The notes under the pieces are model-generated. The model saw only the letters and a program-made list of their open reading frames with translations. It ran no database searches and had not been told where the DNA came from. The position numbers and the translations under genes are program-made. From NCBI GenBank assembly GCA_964641155.1, contig CAZXJO010000002.1, positions 186,001 through 250,000 of the forward strand: a stretch of DNA of 64,000 bases, in the 5' to 3' direction. Shown here in pieces: positions 15,445 through 23,234 of this stretch; within the stretch, counting starts at the first letter, position 1, and the number at the start of each line of letters is the position of its first letter. This DNA comes from DTCV01 sp964641155 (GTDB lineage Archaea; Thermoproteota; Thermoprotei_A; Sulfolobales; NBVN01).

Positions 15445-16844
15445 GCGGTGGTAAGTTGGTTGTAGGTATCTACAGCTTCGGAGGATGTGAGGGGTGTAGG
15501 CATGAGATATTGAACCTGGGCGAAGAACTGCTGGAACTGCTAAGTAAGCACGGAGTTACGATAGCGTACGAACCCTTACTCGGCTACACAGATGAGAAGG
15601 AGGAATACGATGTTGTGTTCGTTGAAGGTGCTGTGACGTCAACCAGGGAAATTAAGAAATTGATTGAGCTTAGAGCTAAGGCTAAGACGTTAGTGGCCTT
15701 AGGTTCATGCAGTCACCTGGGAGGCATTCCTTCACTGATGAAGGACTTGAAGGAAGATGTTACGAAGGCGCTTACCAAATCACAAGGCGTTAAGTCAATT
15801 AGAGCGTCACCGATCTCTAATTACGTTAAAGTTGATTACTGGCTCCGCGGGTGCCCGATAAATAAAAATGAGTTTGCCTTCCTTCTCAGAAACCTGGTTG
15901 ATGGCAGACCCTTTAAACAAGGTGGGAAGAGGTTTAACTTCTGCCGTGATTTAGTGGTCAACGTTAGGGGTAAGTTAATAAGTTTGGATGGAGAGAAATG
16001 CCTAATATGCGGTAGATGTGTGGGGATTTGCAGTAGGTTGGGCGTCAATGCTTTGGGCAATATCAATAGAGGAATCAATATCGCGGTATCCACACCATTT
16101 CAAGAGCCGTTGGATGACACCCAATGCATTTCATGCGGCCTTTGCGCGGCGTACTGCCCTGTAGGAGCCATTAACTACGTGGGCAGCGTTCAACTAGTTC
16201 AGGACATGCTCTCAAATGGCGAGAAACTCGTAGCGTATGTCGAGTACGAAGCACTTGCAGCGCTGGCTGAAGCTGAGGAAACGCATCCCCTCAGATTGGT
16301 AACAGCTATTAAGAAGCTAGGCTTCGATAAAGTAGTGCTGTGGACCCCACTAGCTAATGTGAGACCTACCATGGATCTAAGCATAGTGCCCATGAGTCAT
16401 GCAGAACATAAATACATATCCCAATTCTACCCAGACCTTAAAAAGTACCTCACACAGCCACCGTCGATGAGGATACCCTATAGAGGGGTTCTTGTAACTC
16501 AATGCGTCGCCAGAAAAGTATACAGTGACTACGTGCTAACTTCGCGGGAATTGCAAATAATGATGAAGAAGTTAAACATCAGCGATTTAGAACCAACCGA
16601 GCCTGACAACGTGTTTAAACCAGCTATCTACGGCTATTTAAAGGCAGTGGGTCCGTACGAGGTCAAGGGAGTTTTAGAGGTTGTGAGGAGAGGGGTGATA
16701 AAGTCGGGGATAATAGTCACCTACATATGCCCCAACGGATGTTTAATGGGTGGTGGACAACCCTACTCTAAGCTGCCTTTCGAAGTGTGCGTTGAATGCC
16801 GCGAAAGTTATTATGATAAATTCATGAAGGCTTACTTAATGTGA
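15441..16844 (+). CDS. [NiFe] small-subunit N-domain fused to an [FeFe]-hydrogenase-like domain
   Basis: A 467-residue fusion. Residues 1-150 are the proximal-cluster domain of a group 3 [NiFe] small subunit: C16 and C19 (GGCEGC), C90 (ALGSCSHLGG) and C138 (RGCPINKNE). Residues 185-242 carry two [4Fe-4S] motifs (C187/190/193/197 and C229/232/235/239). Residues about 250-467 follow the [FeFe]-hydrogenase large-subunit domain: L2 as VTQCVARK (C355) with DYVLTSRELQIMMKK, and L3 as YICPNGCLMGGGQP (C430, C434). The expected L1 T-S-C-C-P region aligns with PMSHAEHKY (317-325), which has no cysteine, so one ligand of the usual cubane and the proton-relay cysteine are missing. Two further Cys (C450, C453) lie near the end. 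It may be a second catalytic site, an altered Fe-S site or an electron wire. It is the last gene of the operon. Confidence 0.85.
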   Translation: MSGGKLVVGIYSFGGCEGCRHEILNLGEELLELLSKHGVTIAYEPLLGYTDEKEEYDVVFVEGAVTSTREIKKLIELRAKAKTLVALGSCSHLGGIPSLMKDLKEDVTKALTKSQGVKSIRASPISNYVKVDYWLRGCPINKNEFAFLLRNLVDGRPFKQGGKRFNFCRDLVVNVRGKLISLDGEKCLICGRCVGICSRLGVNALGNINRGINIAVSTPFQEPLDDTQCISCGLCAAYCPVGAINYVGSVQLVQDMLSNGEKLVAYVEYEALAALAEAEETHPLRLVTAIKKLGFDKVVLWTPLANVRPTMDLSIVPMSHAEHKYISQFYPDLKKYLTQPPSMRIPYRGVLVTQCVARKVYSDYVLTSRELQIMMKKLNISDLEPTEPDNVFKPAIYGYLKAVGPYEVKGVLEVVRRGVIKSGIIVTYICPNGCLMGGGQPYSKLPFEVCVECRESYYDKFMKAYLM

Positions 16845-16876
16845 CTCGATTACAGCACTTAACGTATTAAAATGCG

Positions 16877-16892
16877 TTTGTTTTAAATTTTT
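16877..16892 (+). terminator. T-rich termination region after the hydrogenase operon
   Basis: Runs TTTG-TTTTAAATTTTT begin 33 bases after the operon's last stop. Archaeal transcription commonly stops in such T-tracts. No strong hairpin precedes it. Confidence 0.4.
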
Positions 16893-17053
16893 AAGTCAAC
16901 CTCAACTTCAAACTACAGAGCCGTTTGAAGGAGTTTTCATTAAATTCATATCCCCGCGTTAAGTTAGTGAGTGGGACTAATTTGCTGAGTCAGGAGTGGG
17001 GTTCACGAATCATTCATCCATGGTGAAATACCGGGCTCACTCATCTCTTGATC

Positions 17054-17090
17054 ATTAAACATCGTTTCGCTCCGTTTAATAGCTTATAAA
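17054..17090 (+). promoter_or_regulatory. Inverted repeat next to TATA box of the gap-containing membrane gene
   Basis: ATTAAAC at 17054-17060 and its exact complement GTTTAAT at 17074-17080 are separated by 13 bases and stand directly before a CTTATAAA TATA-like element (17083-17090), about 40 bases upstream of the ATG at 17127. The position beside the BRE/TATA suits a transcription-factor site. Confidence 0.4.
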
Positions 17091-17126
17091 CTCTTTTACT
17101 CAGATAATCCTTGGTAACGGGAGTAA

Positions 17127-17545
17127 ATGGACATTAACTACCCATCGCTTTTGATAGGCAGGGCAAAACTTCTCCTCTACGTGGCGTGCTATTCCTTCCT
17201 AGCCGTTGGTGTGACACTGCTGTCGTTNNNNNNNNNNCGTTCTCAGTGGCTATTATAGTAACGACTTCAGCATTAAGCCTCACTAACTTATTCGGCCTGG
17301 AACTCATGGACCTGCCTAGGATGGTGTACTTCATGTTGTCCGGGGTGATATCACTTTACGGATACATTGAGGTGGGTGATATGATTAAGGCTTTGGATGC
17401 TGGGAGGGTTGAGGGGTTGAGGGAATCACTGCTGATCTGGAGCTTCTTAGGCCTGGTTTTCGGCCTCATGATACCTGGTGTAATGACCTTAATTGTGCTC
17501 CTGAAGTACTATGGTACGTTTATAAAGGCAGCTTCAGTTATGTAG
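17127..17545 (+). CDS. Small hydrophobic membrane protein, interrupted by an assembly gap
   Basis: The most likely start is ATG 17127. It gives an N-terminal sequence MDINYPSLLIGRAKLLLYVA leading into a transmembrane helix that runs up to the N-run at 17228. After the gap the readable frame (FSVAIIVTTS onward) is shifted relative to this start. That is expected if the ten Ns are only a placeholder for an unknown length. The distal part has a helix at each end, separated by a charged loop (VGDMIKALDAGRVEG). The protein is probably a three- or four-helix membrane protein of unknown function, 14 bases upstream of the second DUF2208 gene and likely cotranscribed with it. Confidence 0.6.
17228..17237. 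other. Assembly gap (10 Ns)
   Basis: Ten consecutive undetermined bases lie inside a coding region. The frame before and after disagree by one base, so the true gap length is probably not ten, or sequence near the edge is wrong. Confidence 0.98.
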
Positions 17546-17559
17546 TCTCAGGTGTTTAG

Positions 17560-18297
17560 ATGGCATATATGTACAGCAAGAAGTTCATGGTCTTCAGCCA
17601 ACTATATGGGCAGGCAATCATCTTGGTTCTGGCAGTAACCAACACTTACTACCCGCAATACCTTAGCTACACGTTTCTCATATTCGTAGTATCGATGCTG
17701 ATAATGATGTACACCACTTTCAGGACATCTCTGAAGCACGTCGTAGGCTCAGAGGCGAAGGAAATACGTGAAGGTAGGAAAATACTTGAGGTTAAACAGG
17801 ATGATGTTATGAGTGTGGTCAGATACGACACTAAATTGAATGAAGAGTTAAAACCTATGATGAAGAGCACATTGCTGAGCCTCCTCAACATGTTCGTAAT
17901 ATTCGCGTGGTACTACGTGTACTTCAACATAATTATACATAGCTTTGAAGGGGCTGACCTGACGGTGAAGTTCGTGGGGTTCTTACTTGGTTATGAAATC
18001 CCCTACGTATCGGTAACGGTCCTCAACCTACTGACCAGGAAATCAGTTAAGACCATGATTCAAGTGGTCAGGGATTTCACAGTTTATGATAGGGGAATTG
18101 TAGGCTCTGGAATATGCGTTAAATTTCCGTTGTCAAGCGAATACGTGGTTAAGGTTGAGCCTAGCAGGAAGTTCGTGGAAATCGCTAAGGTGGATAAAAG
18201 CTTCGTGATCAAGTATAGGCTCTACAGCAAGAATTACGATAGGATAGCGGACATCGTTGGTAGGTATGGGAAGCCTAAGACGGAGTCGAAGCAGTGA
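17560..18297 (+). CDS. DUF2208-like archaeal membrane protein, copy 2
   Basis: A 245-residue paralogue of the protein at 5787-6530. Layout: two N-terminal helices (residues 10-58) with the shared TYYPQY motif, a charged loop with EIREGRKILEVKQDDV, two further helices (about 105-155) with AWYYVYFN and GYEIPYV, and a soluble end with VKFPLSSEYVVKVEPSRKFVE and YRLYSKN. Function is unknown. The ATG start follows the upstream membrane-protein gene by 14 bases, and its 3' end overlaps the next gene's likely start. The two copies flank the 8-17 kb block, including the hydrogenase operon. Confidence 0.7.
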   Translation: MAYMYSKKFMVFSQLYGQAIILVLAVTNTYYPQYLSYTFLIFVVSMLIMMYTTFRTSLKHVVGSEAKEIREGRKILEVKQDDVMSVVRYDTKLNEELKPMMKSTLLSLLNMFVIFAWYYVYFNIIIHSFEGADLTVKFVGFLLGYEIPYVSVTVLNLLTRKSVKTMIQVVRDFTVYDRGIVGSGICVKFPLSSEYVVKVEPSRKFVEIAKVDKSFVIKYRLYSKNYDRIADIVGRYGKPKTESKQ

Positions 18298-19645
18298 GCG
18301 CGTAGTAGTACATGCGCTCATAATAGCTCTCGTGCTATGTAGTACTTCAACTTTTTCTGCAAGCGCTGCATCCCCTCAAGGCTTCGTCATAGCTCGGAAC
18401 ATCTCGAGGATTTACTCCTCTACGACTATGTTGGATGGAGGTCTCGCGTTAATATCTACGGATTCGGCAATGCTTTCGTTGAACATAAGTAGTGGTCTGA
18501 TCTACGAACTTCCGATTAGAAACGTTTACGACCTGGAGACCGTGTCCGGAGGCCTGAGTTTAGGGGTTGGTGAAGTGTTCGGTAGGGCTTATATAACATT
18601 TATCAACGAAAGCATGGCGTTCGAAGCCGTCAAATACGCAGTGTATTCAGCCCTCTACGACTCGGTAGTGGTTGGCGGTGATATATTGAGTGTGGGGTAC
18701 GTCCTGATTAATTCCACGTATAGAATACTGATTACTAGACTCAGCGAGTCGGGGGTAGGTTCCTACACCGTGGGTTGTCCCTCATCATGCTTCGCTAGGA
18801 AGCTATTACTAGGTAAGGACGGGGAAGTCATTTTAGTAGGCTCGCTGTTTCTAAGAGGTCAGAGCTATCAGTGGAGCTATGAGTTATTCCTTGGGAAGCT
18901 GGGTAAGGCCTCCATAACTGGTGGCTACATAGGCCTCGACGGCAACGACTATGTGGTTAATGCGCTATTACTCGGCGGTAATGTTTACGTGGTAGTGAAT
19001 TCGGATATGTTAGGGCTACATATCGCTGTGATTGATTACGGGAATCTCAACACCTCCATGTACAGGGTGTTGGTGGACGGGAACGCTGTCAGGGGGGTTA
19101 ACGCTATCAGATATGGGGATTACTTACTAATCGTTGCTGAGGAACCTAAATTAGGAGGTAGCTCCGTCATCCTTTTAAACTTATCTTCGATGACTCCTAC
19201 GGCTTTCCATTTGGGGAACATATTAGCGGATGTCTCAGTTATTGATGACGAGGTAGTTTTCCTGCAGCGTGATAGGAATTCGACTAGGAGCGGTTTGTTT
19301 TTATATGAGTTCAGCGAATTAATTGACTACCTCAACAGGTTTAATCGCAAGCGCGTTTCGCTTAGCCCGACTAGGATTTCCGTACTACCAGTAGAGCTGA
19401 ACATTACTCAGCTACAACTCGGCTATGAGAGGTCCTCAGACTTCACCCCCTTCACTTTAGTGAGTGCGGAGGTTGTTGAGTTATTAGAAGGCATGCCGAA
19501 CACCACCGCAGCACCTACCGTGAAACCCCTCTACACTTTAAGAAGGGAGGAGCAGCCATTGGAGAGGATAGCAATACTCGTGGTGGGTGTAATTCTACTC
19601 CTATCATCGATAACGCTTAAATATTTAATGAAAGTTAAGAGTTGA
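18266..19645 (+). CDS. Exported, membrane-anchored protein of unknown function
   Basis: About 460 residues. A basic N-terminus (SLRRSRSS) and a hydrophobic stretch HALIIALVLCSTSTFSASAA form a probable signal peptide ending near AAS. The body is rich in beta-strand-like segments with N-x-S/T glycosylation sequons. The C-terminus has one transmembrane helix (IAILVVGVILLLSS) with a short KYLMKVKS tail, so the main domain would face outside. Alternating short hydrophobic strands and glycine turns could form a beta-propeller, but no repeat is certain. The ATG 18266 is preferred over TTG 18257; both overlap the DUF2208 gene. I do not recognise the family. Confidence 0.55.
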   Translation: MGSLRRSRSSERVVVHALIIALVLCSTSTFSASAASPQGFVIARNISRIYSSTTMLDGGLALISTDSAMLSLNISSGLIYELPIRNVYDLETVSGGLSLGVGEVFGRAYITFINESMAFEAVKYAVYSALYDSVVVGGDILSVGYVLINSTYRILITRLSESGVGSYTVGCPSSCFARKLLLGKDGEVILVGSLFLRGQSYQWSYELFLGKLGKASITGGYIGLDGNDYVVNALLLGGNVYVVVNSDMLGLHIAVIDYGNLNTSMYRVLVDGNAVRGVNAIRYGDYLLIVAEEPKLGGSSVILLNLSSMTPTAFHLGNILADVSVIDDEVVFLQRDRNSTRSGLFLYEFSELIDYLNRFNRKRVSLSPTRISVLPVELNITQLQLGYERSSDFTPFTLVSAEVVELLEGMPNTTAAPTVKPLYTLRREEQPLERIAILVVGVILLLSSITLKYLMKVKS

Positions 19646-19655
19646 GGAGTGGTGG

Positions 19656-20333
19656 GTGGGTTCGTTAGGGAAAGCGTTGGAGTTGTTCGCTTCCGGCAAG
19701 CCCGTACTTATACATGATTCCTCCAAACGTGAAGACGAGGTCGACATGGTCTACCACCCCTCATTCGTCACGTATAAGGAGGTGTATATGTTGAGGACTG
19801 TGGCGGGTGGTTTGATATGTTACGTCATCCCATACGAGGTGGGGGCCGGGTTAGGGCTTAGGTTCATGGATGAGATACTTAGGGCTGCTGGTTTAAATGA
19901 ACTAACCGCGAAGAGGTTAAGCTATGGGGATAGACCTGCTTTTAGCCTGTGGGTGAACTACATAGGTGTTAGAACGGGCATTTCAGACGTGGATAGAGCC
20001 CTGACCATCAGTAAATTGTACGAGGTTACGGACTTCATCGTTAGGGGTTACGTCAATGAGGGCAGGAAGCTCTTCTACGATGGGTTCATGAGTCCAGGTC
20101 ACGTACCAATACTTATGAGTCGTGGACTCCTGAGTAGGAGGGGCCATACTGAACTGAGCGAGGCCCTAGCTAGGTTGGCAGGGTTAACTCCTGCGGCGGT
20201 AATCGCGGAAGTGCTTGATGAAGGGTCCTCAATGTCCTTAGGTAAGGCTAGGGAACTGGCCGCGAGGTTAGGCACTGTCTTAATTGACGGAAGGGAGATA
20301 GTTGAGGCCTACAGCGACCTTACTGAACGATGA
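19656..20333 (+). CDS. ribB: 3,4-dihydroxy-2-butanone-4-phosphate synthase
   Basis: A 225-residue RibB, which converts ribulose 5-phosphate to the four-carbon riboflavin precursor and formate. The acidic-loop motif appears as KREDEVDMVYHP near residue 24, corresponding to the family's R-E-x-E-G-D metal/substrate loop. TVAGGLICY, TGISDVDRALTI (threonine/aspartate substrate loop), SPGHVPIL with the catalytic histidine, and GHTELSEALARLAGLTPAAVI follow, all in the expected order. Length matches archaeal stand-alone RibB. The GTG start has a strong GAGGAGTGGT ribosome-binding sequence. It follows the exported protein gene by ten bases. Confidence 0.92.
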   Translation: MGSLGKALELFASGKPVLIHDSSKREDEVDMVYHPSFVTYKEVYMLRTVAGGLICYVIPYEVGAGLGLRFMDEILRAAGLNELTAKRLSYGDRPAFSLWVNYIGVRTGISDVDRALTISKLYEVTDFIVRGYVNEGRKLFYDGFMSPGHVPILMSRGLLSRRGHTELSEALARLAGLTPAAVIAEVLDEGSSMSLGKARELAARLGTVLIDGREIVEAYSDLTER

Positions 20334-20384
20334 ATCCCCTACATCTCAACTTCAGGGATTTTGGAAGCGTCTACCTGTGATGGT

Positions 20385-20428
20385 GGCTTTACCCCTCCAC
20401 GGTGAAGCCCTCCCATGAAATGGGGAGG
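20385..20428 (+). other. Two tandem RNA hairpins downstream of ribB
   Basis: GGCTTTACC (20385-20393) pairs with GGTGAAGCC (20401-20409) around a seven-base loop, with one G-U pair. Immediately after, CCTCCCAT (20409-20416) pairs with ATGGGGAGG (20420-20428) with one bulge. They lie in the 287-base spacer between ribB and the DUF432 gene. They could form the 3' end of the ribB transcript or part of a small RNA. The rest of the spacer shows only a TATA-like CTTTATAAGG near 20588 for the next gene. Confidence 0.4.
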
Positions 20429-20620
20429 AGAATGAAAAATAATGCTAGGCCAGATCGGTTGCTCAATCCCCGAATGGTTGTTCCACGCCTTGGCGGTTTG
20501 ACTCATTGCCTGACACTCCCTCTACCCTGAAGGACGTTGGTTTTTCAGTTATGAAGTTTCTGAGTAATTAGATCGTGTTGCACGAACTTTATAAGGGGTG
20601 GAGACCTAGGATGGGGTGGT

Positions 20621-21316
20621 GTGCGTATTAGGGTGTTTGGGGATTTCAAGGTTGTTGATGAAGTGGAAGTCGCTCTGCCCTACGGTAAGATAATGTTCAA
20701 AAGAATTGATGAGAGTTACTTAAGGATAATCAAAACTGTTAACGCATCAGTGAGTTCTAAGCTCGTTAGTCTGGGCTTTAACGAGTTGGTCAGCCTACGG
20801 CCTAAGCAGCCTTCGGGAAATGTGATCGAGGCGAACTACTTGATGGTAAAGTTTCCCGAGCCGCTAACCTTACTGCCTAGGTCTTCGATATCCTTCAGTC
20901 TGCAGCTTCCCGTAGACCTGGGGGTTTATATAGGATCCACCTTAGTTGACTCAGCACCTGTGAGTAAGGTTAAGTACGCTCTGTACGGCCCATCCGACCT
21001 CGGGGACTTATGCAGGTACGTGGATAAGAACATCGTTAACTCAACTCCTAAAGAGTTTTTAGGTGATGTAACTATTAACATCACGTCAGCTCATGATGGC
21101 AATTTAAGCGTTACTAAGGTGGTCGTTCCGTTGGATGGCTTGGTGGTGTTTGTCCTATCAGACGATAGGTTGAGGTTCAACGAAGTCAGTGTTAGGTGTT
21201 TATCTCAGCAACACGCTGAGGTCTCCACCTCCGCGAAGGCTCCCATACCCCTTAATGAAATCAAGTACATGGGTAAGGCTAAGGAGTCATCATATGTTAT
21301 GAGGCACGGTGTTTAA
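20621..21316 (+). CDS. DUF432-family protein, MscS partner
   Basis: A 231-residue soluble protein matching the archaeal DUF432 family. That family is typically encoded directly before an MscS-type channel, as here. Segments such as DEVEVALPYGKIMF, NYLMVKFPEPLTLLPRSSISFSLQ cut into beta-strands, and VKYALYGPSD fit an all-beta fold. There is no signal peptide or membrane helix. The GTG start follows a GGGGTGGT ribosome-binding sequence, and a TATA-like CTTTATAAGG is about 25 bases upstream. It overlaps the channel gene by eight bases. A role in regulating or assembling the channel is inferred only from linkage. Confidence 0.75.
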   Translation: MRIRVFGDFKVVDEVEVALPYGKIMFKRIDESYLRIIKTVNASVSSKLVSLGFNELVSLRPKQPSGNVIEANYLMVKFPEPLTLLPRSSISFSLQLPVDLGVYIGSTLVDSAPVSKVKYALYGPSDLGDLCRYVDKNIVNSTPKEFLGDVTINITSAHDGNLSVTKVVVPLDGLVVFVLSDDRLRFNEVSVRCLSQQHAEVSTSAKAPIPLNEIKYMGKAKESSYVMRHGV

Positions 21317-22136
21317 CTTGGCGTACGGCATCATCGCTGATAGTTTCGAATTGATGCTCAGAATCCTTCTGGCGTTGATATGCGTAGCAGTTTCATACTA
21401 CCTAGGCAGGGTGTTAAGTAACTACGTAAAGAGGTCCAAGATAAGAGCACCTCCCGAGTTCATATATAACATCGTAAGGGCGGTCAGACTAGCGGTCTTG
21501 TCCATAGGGTTCTTGGTAGCACTGTCAATAGTGGGCGTTGAGCTTTCAGGCTTACTGGTAGCGGCTGGGTTCGCCGGCATCGTTGTCGGTCTAGCAACGC
21601 AGCAGACGTTAAGCCAGCTGTTCGCCGGCATCTCAATCATAATGGAAGGTAGGGTTAAAGTCGGCGATGCGGTCAGAGTTGGGGATGATTGGGGAGTGGT
21701 TGAGGCGGTGGGGATACTCTCAACTCAAATCAGGTTGTGGAGCGGTGAGGTGGTAACCATACCGAACGGCGATTTGATGGCTTCTAAGATATACAACTTC
21801 TCAAGACCGATTGCGAGGAGGGTGGAGGTCTCCATAGGTATTTCCTACAGGTCAGACATAGGTAAGGCGTTAAATGTCATTAGGGCGTTGTTAGATGATA
21901 AGGAGCTTGTCCTAGCGGAGCCCTCACCGACGCTCATAGTTGACTCACTGGGTGAGAGTTCCGTAAACATTAAAGTCCTGTTCTGGGTGCCTTCCCAGGA
22001 ATTCTGGACTGTGAGGAGGGAGATCGTGAGGGAGATTAAGGAGGCTTTGGAGGCTGCAGGCATTGAAATACCTTTCCCGCAAAGGGTTGTGTGGCTCCAA
22101 ACAGGTGAGGATGTTCGGTCAATACGAAAAAGTTAA
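21309..22136 (+). CDS. mscS: MscS-family mechanosensitive channel
   Basis: A 275-residue small-conductance mechanosensitive channel. Three N-terminal helices (residues about 8-30, 50-75 and 78-110) are followed by the beta domain and the alpha/beta vestibule. The pore-lining helix is LLVAAGFAGIVVGLATQQTL, with the glycine/alanine packing pattern of MscS TM3. GRVKVGDAVRVGDDWGVVEAVG and VTIPNGDLMASKIYNFSR are the family signature of the beta domain. It would release solutes on hypo-osmotic shock. The GTG start lies inside the end of the DUF432 gene, indicating coupled translation. Confidence 0.92.
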   Translation: MFNLAYGIIADSFELMLRILLALICVAVSYYLGRVLSNYVKRSKIRAPPEFIYNIVRAVRLAVLSIGFLVALSIVGVELSGLLVAAGFAGIVVGLATQQTLSQLFAGISIIMEGRVKVGDAVRVGDDWGVVEAVGILSTQIRLWSGEVVTIPNGDLMASKIYNFSRPIARRVEVSIGISYRSDIGKALNVIRALLDDKELVLAEPSPTLIVDSLGESSVNIKVLFWVPSQEFWTVRREIVREIKEALEAAGIEIPFPQRVVWLQTGEDVRSIRKS

Positions 22137-22183
22137 GGAAAAATCACCTTTAAGTCGGAGCCGACTCTCCAGGGCGGAGGGGG

Positions 22184-23230
22184 TTACAGAATTTTAGTAG
22201 CTATTGCCTTAGCCATCTCATCAGTTCTCGCGGAACCCCCCAGATCAGGGGTTAGGACCTCACCCTCCTGAAGTACTTTGTAGACGGCGTTATTAATTGA
22301 CTCGGATGCCTTAATACATGAGGCGTCCTTGTACTTAGCGCCCAACCATTCGAACATTAGAGCTGCTGATAATATCAGTGATACGGGGTTAGCGATGTTC
22401 TTGCCGGCTATGTCGAAGGCAGCGCCATGTATAGGTTCAAATATTGCGTAGTCGTATCCTAGGTTGCATGAAGGTGCTAGGCCTAGGCTACCAGCCACTT
22501 GGGCAGCCTCATCTGAGAGTATGTCCCCGAACATGTTCGTAGTTACTATCACATCAAATGACTGTGGCTTCCTGACTAGGTTAGCTGCGCACGCATCCAC
22601 GTAGGATTCCTCGTATAGCACGTCTGGGTACTTCCGAGCCACCTCCCTACAGGACCTGGCGAACAGACCGCATGTGGCTTTGAGCACGTTTGACTTGTGA
22701 ACTGCCGTCACTTTCTTCCTCCTCCCACTGGCTAGTTTGAACGCCACCTCAGCGATTCTCTTAGAAGCCTCATACGTTATGACTCTTACAGCCAGCGCGG
22801 TGTCGTTGTTTAAGGTGAACTCTATTCCCTTATAAAGGTCTTCAGTGTTTTCCCTGACGACAACCATGTCTATATCGTCCCTCAGAGCAGGCGTGTTTGG
22901 GTAGGACTTCACGGGCCTAATATTTGCGAATAAGTTGAAGAGAATCCTGAGCTTGACTATGACGTCCGCGGATGTCTCCCCTACAGGGGCTTTAAGGCAT
23001 GCATGCGAGTTCCTTATGATTTTAATGCTTCCCTCAGGTAATGGTTGACCGTACTTGCTTAACGCGTTATCCCCGGCCTCAACGTATTTCAAAGCGAGTG
23101 GGATCCCGTAAGTGGTGGAGACCTTCCTAAGAACCTCCAAAGTAGCCTCAGTTACCTCAGGACCTATGCCGTCGCCCGGCAACAACGCTATTACGTATTC
23201 CTGAGGCCTGCCGACATCACTGGTATACAT
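22184..23230 (-). CDS. Isocitrate/isopropylmalate-type dehydrogenase
   Basis: A beta-decarboxylating dehydrogenase of about 348 residues. LLPGDGIGPEV lies near the N-terminus. ANIRPVKSYPNTPALRDDIDM and VVRENTEDLYKGIE carry the substrate arginines and the glutamate. VTAVHKSNVLKAT (catalytic lysine), NMFGDILSDEAAQVAGSLG (metal-binding aspartates) and EPIHGAAFDIAGKNIANP follow. Sequence does not separate 3-isopropylmalate, isocitrate and homoisocitrate activity; leuC/D-type genes are not in the window. The reading frame extends to 23290 inside the upstream gene. ATG 23230 is preferred because an AAGGA sequence precedes it and this avoids the overlap. It follows the gamma-glutamyltransferase gene by four bases. 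Confidence 0.85.
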   Translation of the reverse strand: MYTSDVGRPQEYVIALLPGDGIGPEVTEATLEVLRKVSTTYGIPLALKYVEAGDNALSKYGQPLPEGSIKIIRNSHACLKAPVGETSADVIVKLRILFNLFANIRPVKSYPNTPALRDDIDMVVVRENTEDLYKGIEFTLNNDTALAVRVITYEASKRIAEVAFKLASGRRKKVTAVHKSNVLKATCGLFARSCREVARKYPDVLYEESYVDACAANLVRKPQSFDVIVTTNMFGDILSDEAAQVAGSLGLAPSCNLGYDYAIFEPIHGAAFDIAGKNIANPVSLILSAALMFEWLGAKYKDASCIKASESINNAVYKVLQEGEVLTPDLGGSARTDEMAKAIATKIL

Positions 23231-23234
23231 GTCC

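Noticed and set aside
17186..17545. Start of the membrane protein at 17186
   Set aside because: It begins just before the N-run in a frame that is only open by chance; ATG 17127 gives a proper N-terminus.
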